Positions 49,157 to 61,681 are shown, counted from the first letter of the stretch. The stretch is DNA of 64,000 nt from Geosiphon pyriformis (GCA_016748015.1 JAAOMT010000630.1:263254-327253), one strand, 5' to 3'. The notes: generated from the sequence alone by a model not told the origin. Program-made: numbers and translations.

Positions 49157-49934
49157 CAACGCCACCGCCACTGGCAAAACCAAGGAGTCGATAAGACATA
49201 ATTGGAATATAAAAAACAAGAAATCAATTTCCCTTATGCAACAAAATCCCACTCCAGACTCAAATTTGAATGACATAACTCCAATGACCAAAATTCAGCC
49301 TGCGCATTTATCAGACTACTCAATTGATACCGATTCATTGAACTTGTCACCTAAAAATAGGACTTCATTTTCCTCCTCAATAACCTCATCAACTATTGGC
49401 CTATTATCTAATGGCTTCTCATCAACCACAACCCTTAATTCATCACCTCAACAAGCCACACTAAATATAGACCGTCTAGCAGCCCTTCGTATCATCAAAC
49501 CTTCTCATCCTTACATTCGACAAAATCGATACCCACAACATAACCTTATAGCCTGTTCAAAGATTGAGGAAGAATTAAAACTCGATGATTTTTCGGAATC
49601 TCACCGGCTAGAAGCCATTGACTTTATTTATGACGATTCTGTCCTATTTGATAGCTCAAATAATGAAAAAGCACGTGCTTACCCTAATGCTCCTTTTCAA
49701 GATGAAGAATTAAAAAATTTGATTGCTGGAAAGTGGTTATTCTTTGCCGGATTCTTTTTTTTTCCATTATGGTTTATTGGTGCAATGTATAAAAAGCCAG
49801 GAGCTACACCATCAGATTTCATATGGAGACGAAGAAGTCGGAAAGCTGGCTTATTTTTTGTGATTGCAATAGGATTAATCGCTCTAGGGTTTGTTATTAT
49901 GAATCCGGATTATTTTGGAAAGAGGGGCAAATAG
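48654..49934 (+). CDS. Two-TM membrane protein with poly-Thr tract
   Basis: Single-exon gene, 426 aa. The N-terminal 350 residues are polar and probably disordered, rich in Ser/Thr/Asn, with a poly-Thr run encoded by an ACT repeat (about 49106-49157). The C-terminus holds a conserved-looking module: FQDEELKNLIAGKW, a hydrophobic helix (LFFAGFFFFPLWFIGAMY), a basic loop WRRRSRKAG, a second helix (LFFVIAIGLIALGFVIM) and a short basic tail. This two-helix hairpin with PLWxIGA and a W-R-R loop resembles the end of poorly characterised fungal membrane proteins. Function unknown. The start is the first ATG in frame. Confidence 0.72.
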
Positions 49935-49991
49935 GATGAGTAAATAATTAAATTGGCGAGTGTGGGAATGGACATTGAAATTAACCAATTT

Positions 49992-50029
<38 letters not shown>

Positions 50030-50031
50030 CG
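49992..50031. repeat. (GAT)n microsatellite
   Basis: About 13 GAT triplets in the 3' region of the two-TM gene. Confidence 0.9.
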
Positions 50032-51516
50032 AAAATTACTATTTCGAATTGGGATTTGAGTGTAAATGATCATCAATAATAGATGACAAATTCTAAAGAC
50101 AATTTATTCAAAATGAAATAATACCGATGATTTGTTTTTTTTTTTTGGAAATTATATTTTAGAAAATACATTATGAAAGTTATATATATTATTCAAAAAT
50201 CTTTAAATTAATTTGTAAAATACAAAAAATAAACGTATGTTTGGTTGAAATCGAGAAATGGCTAAAACGGACCGTTATTGTATTATTTTAGCAAAACAAG
50301 AACTTTTTAACAAAATATCAACTTGTGAATGCTTTATTTAGCATAATGAATATGAATTCTGAAAATGTCATTTGAAAATATTCGAAAATACAATGGATTT
50401 TTTTTTATCCTCAGTTTAGATATAATTTATTTTAAAGAAATATATTGTAAAGAGTTTTTAGAATATAATAATTTTTTAAAAAAAAATCTTTTTTTTTGGG
50501 TTAAAATATTACAATATATACTTTTAAAAATTGTATAATATATAATACCGGGTACAAAATTAAAAAATTAAGTTATTGTTTTCATTTTTTTTTTTGATTA
50601 TAAGAAGAAAAAAGAATTTCTAAAAACTAAAAAAAAAAAAAAAANNNNNNNNNNNNNNNNNNNNNNNNNNNNNNNNNNNNNNNNNNNNNNNNNNNNNNNN
50701 NNNNNNNTCAAAACGGAAAATATTTTTAAATATAAAATATTATTGCATAATCGCTTTCTTTTCAAACCTTAAATTTTAAACACTTTTTCTTTTTCTTTTT
50801 CTTACTTTATGATAGATTATTACAAATTGTAAAATATCTTTTATTTAATTGGTTCGATTTCTCATAGTAGTACTAATGTTATCACACATGAATGGTGTAA
50901 CAAATTTTATCTTAATTTGATTAAATTCTTGGAAAAAATATAGTTTTATTTTATTTTATTTTTAAAGAAAAAAAGTATTAATTCGAAATTTTTTTTTTAA
51001 TTTAAACTCTCGTTTCTAAATAAATAATTCTTACAGTTTTTTTCACTGTTAACTCTTTGTGTGAGTTAAATTTAAATTTGATTGCTAATCTTCTGAGTTA
51101 CCCTTTTGATTAAATCTATTGAAAAAGTACTGATAACAAAATTGGTGAAAATTTTCTCTTCCTTTTTTGGTTCATAGTGTCACTATGTCAAACAAAATTG
51201 AAGAGATAAAGAAAGTCCACATGATTTTTAAAAGTTAAAAATTAAAATCAACCGATAACGTTGAAGATTTTTTTCAAAGCTTGTAATATCAATACAAGAT
51301 GTTCATTATGGATATAAAAGTCCTTCATTGAGGAGATACTTTTTCTCATATTCTTCAAAACCATTTACCCTTAACGATCTTTGGTTCTTGTGAAAATTTT
51401 GACTCTTTCTTTCTTTCCTTCCTTCTTTCTTCCTCCTTTTACCCTCCCTTCTCTATTCTTCAATCTCAATCTTAAGCTCTTGGTTATAATTACCTGACTT
51501 TTTAAACAAACCAAAA
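50032..51516. other. AT-rich intergenic region with assembly gap
   Basis: No gene is seen on either side of the N run. The last part, before paralogue B, carries TATAAAAG at 51313-51320 and a pyrimidine-rich tract at about 51403-51455, plausible promoter elements for that gene. Confidence 0.5.
50645..50707. other. Assembly gap (63 N)
   Basis: Run of N between a poly-A stretch and AT-rich sequence. Its true length and content are unknown. Confidence 0.99.
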
Positions 51517-52147
51517 ATGAATTCAACAGCCTCTGACGCCCCTTTAAACGCGACTTCAGCAGGAAATATTACCGCGCTATTACCTCCTGATATTTTTACG
51601 AATCCATGTGGATTTTTACCACCAGATGTTATTGTTTTAATGGTTAGAATTAGGATGTACGGTGTCCTGCAGACAGCTACACCGTTAGCAATGGGATTAG
51701 TGTCATTGGTCAGTCTGCTTTTGTTAGCTTCGTTGAATCGATTGAATAGGTAATAAAAAAAAACATCTATATTATTCACAATAATTGTCGATTAGACTCT
51801 TACATTTTTTTGATTTTAAAATTTTTTTCAGATATACAATCCTAAATATCGTCACTGGCTTTATTTACATGTTTGGCGCTATATTTGCCATAACCAATTT
51901 AATCCAATTTGATTTCTGTGCTCTGACTCAATTATCAATGTGGAGCGCTTTCACGTATTGTTTATCCTTCGCTCTTTATAACATTGGTGGATTCTTGATT
52001 ATGGCCTATATTTATTTACAAGTCATTAACAAAATGGCCATCGAAAATGTGGTAGCGTCGAATTCCGCTCGAATTGTTTTATTGATTTTGATTTTCTTAA
52101 CTCAATTGTTGACTTGGCTTGCAAGGTAAATCACTAATCCTTTTTCT

Positions 52148-52211
<64 letters not shown>

Positions 52212-52915
52212 CTTGATGGTACACTAACAATCTACTTATCATAAAATGATGCACACAGTTATGTTGGATTGAAATTCTCCAAAACTCCAACAAACTATTG
52301 GAAAGTTGCTCAAACCCAGAAAGACCTCAACACAAACCTTCTTCTATCTTCACAAATCGTCTCAATTGTATTCTACACCGTGACATCTGGACTTGTCGTT
52401 AGAGGATTACACAAAAACTCAAAAGATTTCACAGGAACAACAAATGAATTTATGAAGTTGATTTTCAAGAATAGCGAAGGTCGGCTCTTGATTTCGTTCC
52501 TATTTGGCATTATAAATGCAATATTGGGATTCGCAAACACCCACACCAAGAGTTACAGTATTATTGGGCTGATATTAATATTAACTGGTCTCCAATGGGG
52601 TAAGTGACGTTCAATTTCTTAATTAGTGTTTGATCCCCCCCCCCTCACGAACTTTGTGAAATCGCAATTACTAATAGTTCTAATTTTTTCCCAATCTTTA
52701 CAATAGGTATAAACATGACCGATAGCATCATAGTAGTCGTGAAAGGTTCTTCAATGGATAAAACTAATCCTAAACAAATATCGGGCATGGTTATAAACCG
52801 AGAAACGAATAGAACCAGCGTGATTAACACCTCCTCTGGAACTCTTAGCGATAATACTGCTAATGAGAAAAGTGGAGCCATGGTGGAACACATGAGTATT
52901 GATTTAAGCAGTTGA
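51517..52915 (+). CDS. Seven-TM family protein, paralogue B
   Basis: Best-formed member of the family. Four exons: 51517-51749, 51832-52125, 52259-52599, 52707-52915, phases 2, 2, 1, giving 358 aa. The N-terminus (about 50 residues) has three N-glycosylation sequons (N2, N11, N17) and a PCGFLPPD motif matching SCGVL in paralogue A. Predicted helices: 54-73, 80-100, 114-140, 158-176, 202-222, 251-268 and 275-300. Shared family marks are LNR at the first junction, the NSEGRLLISFLFGI-type motif before helix 6 and QWGINMTDSIIVV at helix 7. The tail of about 60 residues is Ser/Thr/Asn-rich. Exon 2 is exactly as long (294 nt) as in paralogue A. Topology suggests a GPCR-like receptor; no DRY or NPxxY motif is present. 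Confidence 0.85.
52149..52209. repeat. (TAA)n microsatellite in intron
   Basis: About 20 AAT triplets within intron 2 of paralogue B. Confidence 0.9.
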
Positions 52916-53992
52916 TCCTAAAATCTTAGTAAAGTTAAATTTTCTCACTAAAGCCAAAGACTCGAGTTCATTGTATAAATAATTTTTACATTATAAGTCT
53001 TATCATCATATTAATATCTTAATAAAAATTACAAATGAATGATTTGATATCAAATAAGTCTTAACAAATAAGTTTAACTTTGAACCAAGATGTACAAAAA
53101 GGTGACGATAAGCAAGGATGACAAGCAGTTCTTTGACTTTTGATATTCGTTTATAGTGATAGATTTGTAATATGATAAATTTTGGATGAATTTCTCTTTT
53201 TGACTGTAATTTACTTGATGAATCTTGATCCGTGGGTAGCTTCAGAGAAAAAAAAACGAATTTCTTGTTATTATTAATCTTTGAGTTTTTTCAAAAAAAA
53301 TTTAATTCTTTTTAAATTTGTACATCCTGAATTATCACAATCTAAGCTAAACTAAACTAAATTAAACTAAACTTGTTACATGTACTACGGAGAATTTCAA
53401 ATTCACGGAATATCATTACATATACACACATACACACATACACACGCGTGTAAACAAGATATACACCGGAAATTTTTTTATCGGAGAATTTTAATTAAAC
53501 AAAGATTTACATTTGTCATATTAGTTACCTAGCGAGAATATTTTTTCACTATACAAAAATTTAAAATCTTTGAATTTACCTTTGTGATTTTTTTTTTTGT
53601 CAAGGTTTTTAATCACCTATATATAGCAAACTACTATCTTGAATAAATTTTATGAAAACTGAATTTCTGAGTGAAAGACAAAAAACTTGATTGAAAGATA
53701 AAAGTTGGGTAAAATGAATGAACAATTCTTCAAACAACAAAAAGAGGTTTAACAAAATTTTCAATTTAAAAGAGTTCTTGAACATATATATATATATATT
53801 TTTTTAATATTTCATTTTGCTCAAGAAAATCATATTAGTTGATAAAATAGATCATCATTCAATCTTTTATAATATCAAAAAGCGTTCTTGATAAAAAAAG
53901 AATTTTCTTAAATTACACGAGTATTTTTGATGAAAATTGTAAATAATTAATCTCTACATAATAAATTAAAAGATGGAATTTATCAACTTTTC

Positions 53993-54034
<42 letters not shown>

Positions 54035-55367
54035 TGTTTATCTCAAGATACTTAAATTATGTACTAGGAACATTAATTAATAAAGTAAAAGTAAGATAAA
54101 ATAAAAAATTTATTATAAGTTTCAGATTAAAATTATTTTGATTTTTAAAAAAATTCCCTTAATTTTTTAATTAGTGATCATCTAAATTATAATTTAAAAC
54201 CTCGGGTTCACATTTTTTTTTTTTTTTTTTTGAATATACGAAACAAGGTAAAAATTAAAACAATTTTTGAATCCCCTTTTTGAAAAACTTTAATTAAAAA
54301 TTATCCGATAAAAAATAAACAAACCTGAATATTTATTTGTTAAAAAAAAAAAAAAAAAATGTTTTTTTTTTAAGCTAGGTTCTCCGATTTTAACTTTTTC
54401 CTACACTATTGTTTAATCAGATTTACATGAAACGAAATGTAATTACAGAACTAAATATTAGGAATTAGTTAATTAGTTAGTTAGTTAGTTAATTGTGATA
54501 GATTTTTATTTTAATTGAAAATTAAAAACTTGTGATAACATTATTTCAAATCTCTTTTGTTCATAAAAAAAGTGATTGAAAAAAAAATATTATCAGTAAA
54601 GAGTTTTATAGAAAAATATTTTATACTTTTACAATTTATTGCTTTTTTCAAGCCCTTACTTCTCCTCCTCCCCCCCCCCCCCAAAAAAAAAACTATTAAT
54701 ATTTTTTCTAGGTTCCAGAACTGATATATTTTTTTTAAATATTCAAGTTAAAAACAATTTTTTGTTTACTATTTTCCAATCATTTTTCTCGAAACATACA
54801 TTTCCAAAAATCTATCGGTTAAATTCAAATCTGACACAGTAATAAAGATTTATTCAAGATACATGCAATTCTCTCTAGGTTAGAAATTTTTTTTTTCGGT
54901 TTCAGCATCAGTATTAGCATCGTCATCATTCAAAAACCCCTAACATAATAGGTAAATATTTTTCAAATCTTACCATTAAATCAGCAATCGAATTTTTTAT
55001 ATATATAAATAAATAAATTATCAATAAATCAATAAATCAATAAATCACATTTCTAAAACACGGATACATAGATTCACTTCAGAGTAATCCCCTTCAAAGT
55101 TCCTTCAATGAATTAATCAAGCTATGGCGTAAAACCGGTCCACTTTAACAATTCAAAAGCATTCAGTGAGTTATCATGAATCAAAACAAATGACCTGATT
55201 TTCTCTGATTTTTTCCGGAATTGTCTGGTAAAAAACTAGCATGAATCCTTTGACTCTTTAACTTTGAACGATATAAGCTCGTGGAAAGAAATTTTAGTTA
55301 TCAACCTGGAAAATGAAAGTAATTTAACACGAAAATCTCTGCTCAAATAAATGTAGCGCTTTTCAAA
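52916..55367. other. AT-rich intergenic region with repeats
   Basis: No gene seen. Contains CTAAACTAAA near 53343-53370, (CACATA)n near 53420-53440, (TAA)n at 53994-54033, poly-T/poly-A runs near 54211-54231 and 54342-54359, (TTAG)n near 54469-54491, a C run at 54670-54682 and (AATC)n near 55018-55046. Confidence 0.55.
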
Positions 55368-56517
55368 ATGCCGATATCGCTAAAGGTTCTCATCGCAGTA
55401 CCACAAATCACGCAAGGTGTTGTTGCGATAATGAGTTTTATGATTTTGTTGGCGGTTAGGAAACTCAATAGGTAAAATATTTGGCGGAATAATATTTCTT
55501 ACACATCTTCTCAAACTCGGAGGTCAATCTTTTTAATTCTTCAACTTGATTTAATCTACTACCAAAGGATTGTGTTCATAAATATCGTATCTGGCCTATT
55601 ATTCTTTTTAGCTGGACTAGTTCTAATCTCGTCCTCCTTCAATATCAATCTACCTTTGAATCCAGCTATCATCATTCTTTATGCTATCACCTTTATAGGA
55701 GGAATGGTATTATGGCTAGTGTATATTTTTGCCAGAAGTTATTCGTTGATACCGGGAAGGGAAACATGTTTTAGAAAATTTATTCAGTTTTTATTGTTTT
55801 GTCCAATTTTCGTTATCACTGGGCTTTTGATTCTTTTCTTGTAAGTATCCTGAAAAAAAATATTTTAATCAAGGAAATCACTATTTTCTAATCTTTTATA
55901 AATATTCTGATATGACCTAACTCCTATTCCAAACACTTTTGCAAAATAGAATATATGGACTTTCTGAAATAGAAGATGGTGAGCTAGTTGAATACCGACA
56001 TCCAGAAATAAATCAACTCTTTTTCTTGCTAGCGATTGGATCCACAATCATTTTCGACCTTATCTGTTCTTTAATACTCATCCTTAGTATTCGACATACA
56101 CTTGGAATATCGTCTGGACATGCAAGCGAAATTGTTAAATTAGTGTTAAGAAACTCGGAGATACGGTTGTTCGTTGGTTTAGCGTTGGGAATCACATTTG
56201 TGATTTTAAATGTAATTTTAAACGTGATGCTGAATCGAAAAGATGGACCACCAGCCGATGGTATTATTAGTTTTTCGGTATGGTTGATTGCTGTCAAGTG
56301 GGGTAAGTGATGAGAATTGGGTTCGAAAATTTGAATTTTGAAAATGGAAATAGCTTTTAGTCTTTTCCAGTTAATTTAACCTCCCCTCCCCCCCCCCCCC
56401 CCCCCCCCCATTTCCATTTATTCAGTGATATACATGGTGGATAGTTTAATAGCCCTTATCGCAACCCCATCAAATTTGGTCATTTTCACCCCAGATTCTT
56501 CACTAAACATTCCATGA
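55368..56517 (+). CDS. Seven-TM family protein, paralogue C (short N-terminus)
   Basis: Third family member. Four exons: 55368-55471, 55568-55840, 55950-56302, 56426-56517, the same intron phases 2, 2, 1, giving 273 aa. It keeps LNR at junction 1, the NSEIRLFVGLALGI motif before helix 6 and KW joined to VIYMVDSLIAL at helix 7. It lacks the Cys-containing N-terminal ectodomain of A and B, and its tail is only about 20 residues. In-frame sequence just upstream of the ATG (QINVALFK) resembles the family but is closed by a stop further up. An unseen upstream exon, or true loss of the ectodomain, are both possible. Confidence 0.78.
56388..56409. repeat. Poly-C run
   Basis: About 22 C in the last intron of paralogue C, close to the acceptor. 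Confidence 0.95.
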
Positions 56518-57956
56518 GATGATAATCAACAAATAAACCTTGGGAACCAAATCAACAAAATTACACAAATAATCGCGCTTCTCATGAGATTTTTGACTTG
56601 ACACCTACAAATTGTGAAGGAATTATCACAAACACCTTATGCAGCAGATTTACAAAAATACTTTTCAAAAAAGCAAAACGCTTGTTGGGAATTTGGAAAT
56701 TAGTAATATCAGGATATTATTAGTTTTTCAATTTCAAAGAAACTTGTGTCGTCTGTTAACGTTACAACAATAAAAGGGACAAAATACTCAGAAATAGAAT
56801 AATTTAATTTATCATAATTTGAAGAAAGAATAAAGGATATTATTTTAACGAGAATGATGAGAATGGAGATTCATGACTGAGTTGAAGCTGAAGTATTATG
56901 AAAAAGATAGTAGTGCATTGGATAAGGAACTCAATCACCAGAAACATCCTTGACAATTAATATATAGAGGATGTCAGTTGATGCGTGAGAATAGGAATTC
57001 TAAATTATCTTGAAAAATTAGGTTTAACTTTACTGTACAGTTTCAAAAAGGGGATGGTATAATCAAAAAAATTGATACAGTGGAATTAAAAAAATTCATG
57101 CCCAAGTTATATAGTGTCTTAAGTTTCTAAAATTATCTCATTAGCTTTTTATCATCAGAGATGAATACAATGCTATTTTGAAATAGTTCAATTTTAATTG
57201 GTATTTTTAAAAGATACACCATAAGTTGCTGATTTGTAAACCTCAATTTATACCCTTAAGTAAAAAATCTACCATTCCATATTATAATTCAAAGAGGAAA
57301 ATCTTTACTTTTAATTATAAAGTTTTTCATTAAATTAACAGATTTTAATTTTTTCCTAAAGTGATCACAAAAAAAACAATTTTAAATACTTTATATTCTC
57401 CAAATTTTCGATTTAAAAAAAATCAATAAATAAAGCAAAATTATTAGATTATTTCCAATTTGAGATATATTAAAAAAAAAAAAAAACAAAAATTTTTCAT
57501 TTCTAAAAGGTTAAAAATAAAAATAAAAATAAAAATAAAAATAAAAATAAAAACACTAAAAATTGAATAATCTAGTGATTACTTTTCGAATAATATCATT
57601 TTCAGAAATCTGATCAATTTTCCTTTCCAGTGAAAAAACTTTTATGCAATCTCTTAAAACTTTCCTATATATATATACAGTATATTTATATCGAATAAAT
57701 CAAAAAAAAATGCGAGATTTTGAATTGTAATTTTTTTTCCCATTTGAAGTAATGTGATAATATCAATAACCATCTTTTTAGTAAATATCAATGAAAATGA
57801 ATCAAATGATGCCTTTGATCTTTCAAGTCCATTTACATTAATGCATCGTTAAATAGAAATTTTTTTCATTTTTTTTTGTATAATATAAATAAGCGTAGCT
57901 TTGTTGCCATTAAAAATAATTATTCCAATTTGTTTCTTTTCAATTTTCCGCTTGAA
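56518..57956. other. AT-rich intergenic region
   Basis: No gene seen. Includes (AAAAAT)n at about 57513-57553 and TATATATATA near 57666-57676. Confidence 0.5.
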
Positions 57957-58562
57957 ATGACGAAAAAATTTATTTCACCTCTTTTCAGCTTCTTTTTCAT
58001 CTTTATTCTCATGGTTATTCATATCACGCCAAATGCAGCTATTTCAACCAACAAATCTGTTAAATCACGAAAACCTCATAAAAGTCATAATCGCAGGCCA
58101 GTCCAATTTTACCAGCCACGTAAAGCCTCAAAAAAGCCAGTTAAAAGGCCTCGCAAATCTGAATATTCTATATCAAAACGATGTTTTAATGACGATGAAA
58201 TTCTAGATTATGATTTTTATCCATGTTATCCGGAAGATTATTATTGCTATGATGATGATGATGATATATACCCATGTTACGATGATTTTGATTATGACGA
58301 TTGTGATTACTACCCTTGCTCTGACTATTCCGATTACTATCCTTTTTTTGATGATTATAATTGTTATTCACCCCAACCTGATTATTGTGAATGCTATCCA
58401 CATCCAAACCCATATCTGATTCCAATTCCTGTACCTTGCCCCGAACCATGCCCAATTGAATGCTGCGTTCCTTGTCCTCCAGTACCTTGTCTCGAACCAC
58501 GTCCATGTCCAATACCTTGTCGCGATATTTGTTTGCCTGAACCATGCCCTATCCCATGCTAA
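57957..58562 (+). CDS. Small secreted Asp/Tyr- and Cys/Pro-rich protein
   Basis: Single exon, 201 aa. A signal peptide (FSFFFIFILMVIHITPNAA) is followed by a strongly basic region (Lys/Arg/His/Pro) ending SISKR, a plausible Kex2 site. The mature part is acidic and Tyr-rich with YPCY-type repeats (DDDDDIYPCYDDFDYDD), then a C-terminal Pro/Cys array of PCPxPC units. There are more than 20 cysteines. No family is recognised; the layout fits secreted structural, wall or effector-like proteins, and metal binding by the Asp/Cys stretches is conceivable. The ATG at 57957 is the first in frame and places the signal peptide at the N-terminus. Confidence 0.72.
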   Translation: MTKKFISPLFSFFFIFILMVIHITPNAAISTNKSVKSRKPHKSHNRRPVQFYQPRKASKKPVKRPRKSEYSISKRCFNDDEILDYDFYPCYPEDYYCYDDDDDIYPCYDDFDYDDCDYYPCSDYSDYYPFFDDYNCYSPQPDYCECYPHPNPYLIPIPVPCPEPCPIECCVPCPPVPCLEPRPCPIPCRDICLPEPCPIPC

Positions 58563-58981
58563 AGAGAGCATTATAAAAGTGTTTGTATCCAAGGTATCTA
58601 GTTTAAAGTTTATAACAAATTTAAAAAGTAGTATAGTTTTATAATTTGAATTTTTTTTTTGTACTCTAGTAAAGTATTGTAGTTAATCAATATCTTATGT
58701 ATTTTAAGTGGGAAAAAGGAATTTATCTTTGCCCAATAAAATAAATGTCTTTATTGGTTATTTTTATTCTAAAAAGTCAGGTATCCTGAGCTTATATTAT
58801 TATGGAGTCATATGTTTAGAAGAACATATCACAATCAACCTCAGAATCTAATCTTCTTGTTTTAGAGGATATGAGAACGTTTATATTTTAGCCTTCTGTA
58901 AATTATTGACTTGATCATTTATTCTTTTTAAAAAATATATAAACAAAGACTTTACAAAACTATAGAAAAAATAATTTATTT

Positions 58982-59028
58982 GGGAGGGAGAGAGGGAGGG
59001 GGAGGGGGAGGGGGAGGGGAAGGGGGTT
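58982..59028 (+). other. G-rich tract, potential G-quadruplex
   Basis: Repeated GGGAGGG and GGGGGAG units with at least eight runs of three or more G and single-base loops, in otherwise AT-rich sequence, 420 bp downstream of the secreted-protein gene. Confidence 0.7.
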
Positions 59029-59029
59029 A

Positions 59030-60140
59030 AAACAAAAAATTTTATATTAACTAAGTAAGTTTCATTAAAAACTGATTGTTATTTTTAGAAAAAGAATTTT
59101 GGTTTCATTATGAAATGTAATATTATTCAAAAATCAAGGTTAGGAATTCAAAGATTCATTGGAAAATATTTTCGAATGTTTACAAAAGAGCGTATATCAA
59201 TAGATGCTTTTATTTAAATCAAATGGTTTGGTAAATGATTAAATCAATAATTATTAACTAAAAAAGGGTTGGCTAATTATATTATTATTGTGTTTTTTAA
59301 ATTAGATTATCATTATATTTACAATTTATAATATTTCAACTTAGTTTTTATATATTATTATATTATAATTAATTATTAATTATATATGAATTTTTTTATT
59401 AACAAAAAAACTTTTAATTTAATTAATATAAGTTACTATTTTTTAACTTTATTTATTGTTAACTTTATTGATGTTTTTTTTTCTTAATCTAAACTCTAAC
59501 CTGTTTTTAATTTCATTAATCATAATTTATATTATTGTTATATATATATGTATATATTTGTTAATTTTACAATATAAACAATTATATATTTTAATGTTTA
59601 ACAATATTCAATATTTCAATATTTCAATAATTTCTTGATTTTACCATTTTTTCAATATAACTAAATAATTGAGTTACAATAATTTATTGAATATATATAC
59701 TTTTTATTACGTAACAATTAATTGATTGATAATTTAAGTGTTTTGGGAATTACAAAAAAAAACAATAACAACAACACATCCCCCACATGTCAAACGTCAA
59801 AAAAGAGCTAGTTTGGCAACGGCCTTTCAAAATGACTCATGGATTTTAATTTTTTATTCAGGTGTTGAACGCGTTAATACATTGAAATTATATGATGAGC
59901 AATCATAAAAGAAATAAAAACAAGGGGTTAAAACTTGAAAGGCTAAAATTCAGGATAGTTTCCTTAATAATGAAATCGATTAGGTCATTATCATCAACAT
60001 CTAATCAGAATAGATTATTCTTTTTAAAATGTGCGGGACTTTCCCTCTATATTCTCAGCATAAAGCTTTTTTAGATTTTGGCTATAAAAACTCCTCGGCT
60101 TATCGCTTTGCCTAAGGGCCTCGAGAAAAAGATTGTTAAT
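59030..60140. other. AT-rich intergenic region
   Basis: No gene seen. The end, near 60078-60090, carries TTTTGGCTATAAAAACTC. A similar TTTGGCCATAAAAAC lies the same distance before the paralogous BTB gene (63612-63629), so this is probably a shared promoter element or leader. Confidence 0.5.
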
Positions 60141-61681
60141 ATGTCCGACATTTCTAACTTTCAAATAAAATTTTGTACAGAGATTGGAAAATTTCTAGAG
60201 CAAAACAATACACATGATGTAATTATTCATGTCGGCCAAGAACCAAACATAAAAAAAATATAAGGCCAATTCTCTTGTACTGTGTGCAAGGTCGCGTTAC
60301 TTTCGCATCGGTCGATCAGCTGATTGGGAAAAGAAAGAAGATGGAATCTTTGTATTCAAAAAGCCAAAAATTTTACCAGAAATGTTCGAAATTATTTTAA
60401 GGTATGTTCTTAAATATTTAGCGTTTAAAGAACATTTTTAAAATATGCTGAAAATTCATTTGCCTTTTTTAAAAACGGAATAGATTTTTATACAGCGCAA
60501 CTGTTGACCTGAAAGGTCAGGAAGGTCCAGAAATTTTGAAACTTTTGGTTGCTGTTGATGAATTAGAATTGGATGATTTATCGGCTCATATACAACAATA
60601 CTTGATCAAAGAGAAACATGAATGGTTACACCAAGATCCCGTGCAAGTGCTTGATATTGTTTTCCGCCATGAAGCGTGTCACAGCCTCCGTGATTATTGT
60701 CTCGAGGCTATTTGTGAAAACCCGAAATTAAATTTTGAATCAAAGGGTTTTCACTCTATCGACAGATCAATTCTTTTAATGCTCGTGAAACGGGATGACC
60801 TTGACATTGAAGAAATAAAAATTTGGGAGTATTTAATTGATTGGGGTACAGCACAACACACATCTTTGAAAAAGGAGGTTTCTAAATGGTCTCGGGAAGA
60901 CTTCATGGCAGTAGCAGCTACCTTAGAACCACTGCTACCTCTAATCCGATGGGAAGAGATTAAGTCATCTGATTTTCAGCACAAGGTTTTCTCTTATAAG
61001 CGGGTATTCCCTGAGCCTCTTTTTGACAACATCATTGAGCATTATCTGAATTCGAGTATACCAATTCAATCTACTTTGAAACCTCGATTACGAGCTCAAA
61101 TTGACTCCACTATAATTGATAAGAAGATCGCAAGAGTAATCGGTAATTGGATAGCAGGAACGAACTCGATATCAGAGCAAAAGCATTCCTACAAATTTGA
61201 AAACTTTTTTCGCGCCAGTCGGCATGGATTTGATAATGGAAATTTTCATAGTAGATGTGATAATAAAGGACCTACATTCACTATCGTAAAGCTTTCATCA
61301 AAAAATATTATTGTTGGCGGTTATAATCCTCTAAACTGGAACAGTAATGGAACTTATCAAAATTCGAATTCTACTTTTATTTTTCAGTTTTCGGATTCGA
61401 GTAGTCAATCAGGGAAGATTGGTCGAATTACCACCAATTACCAATATGCTGTTTATAATAATCCTAGTTATGGACCAACTTTTGGTGGTGGACATGATTT
61501 TTATATAAGTGGAAATTATTTGTACCACAGTTCAGTACATACCTATCCCAACATTTTTTCAAGCCTTGGAAATAGTAGCCTACAAATGCAAGACTATGAA
61601 GTTTTTAAAGTTTTACAACCATTTAACTTGATTTTTTCACTTTTAAGAGTGGTATCCAACATGATTATTTCTTTGCTCTAA
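60141..61681 (+). CDS. BTB-BACK-TLDc protein with a one-base frame break
   Basis: BTB proteins of this type act as Cullin-3 adaptors; TLDc is a fold linked to oxidative stress. Two exons: 60141-60401 and 60484-61681. Order: BTB (HDVIIHVGQEP, LVLCARSRYF, PEMFEIILR), BACK-like helices (VLDIVFRHEACHSLRDYCLEAI), then TLDc (VIGNWIAG, FRASRHGFDNGNFH, TIVKLSSKNIIVGGYNPLNW, FGGGHDFYI, DYEVFKVL). In exon 1 a run of eight A (about 60250-60257) shifts the frame to a stop; removing one A restores KANSLVLCARS. The exon is 261 nt against 260 in its paralogue at 63677, so one extra base explains it. Everything else is intact, so either an assembly error or a very recent pseudogene. Confidence 0.75.
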
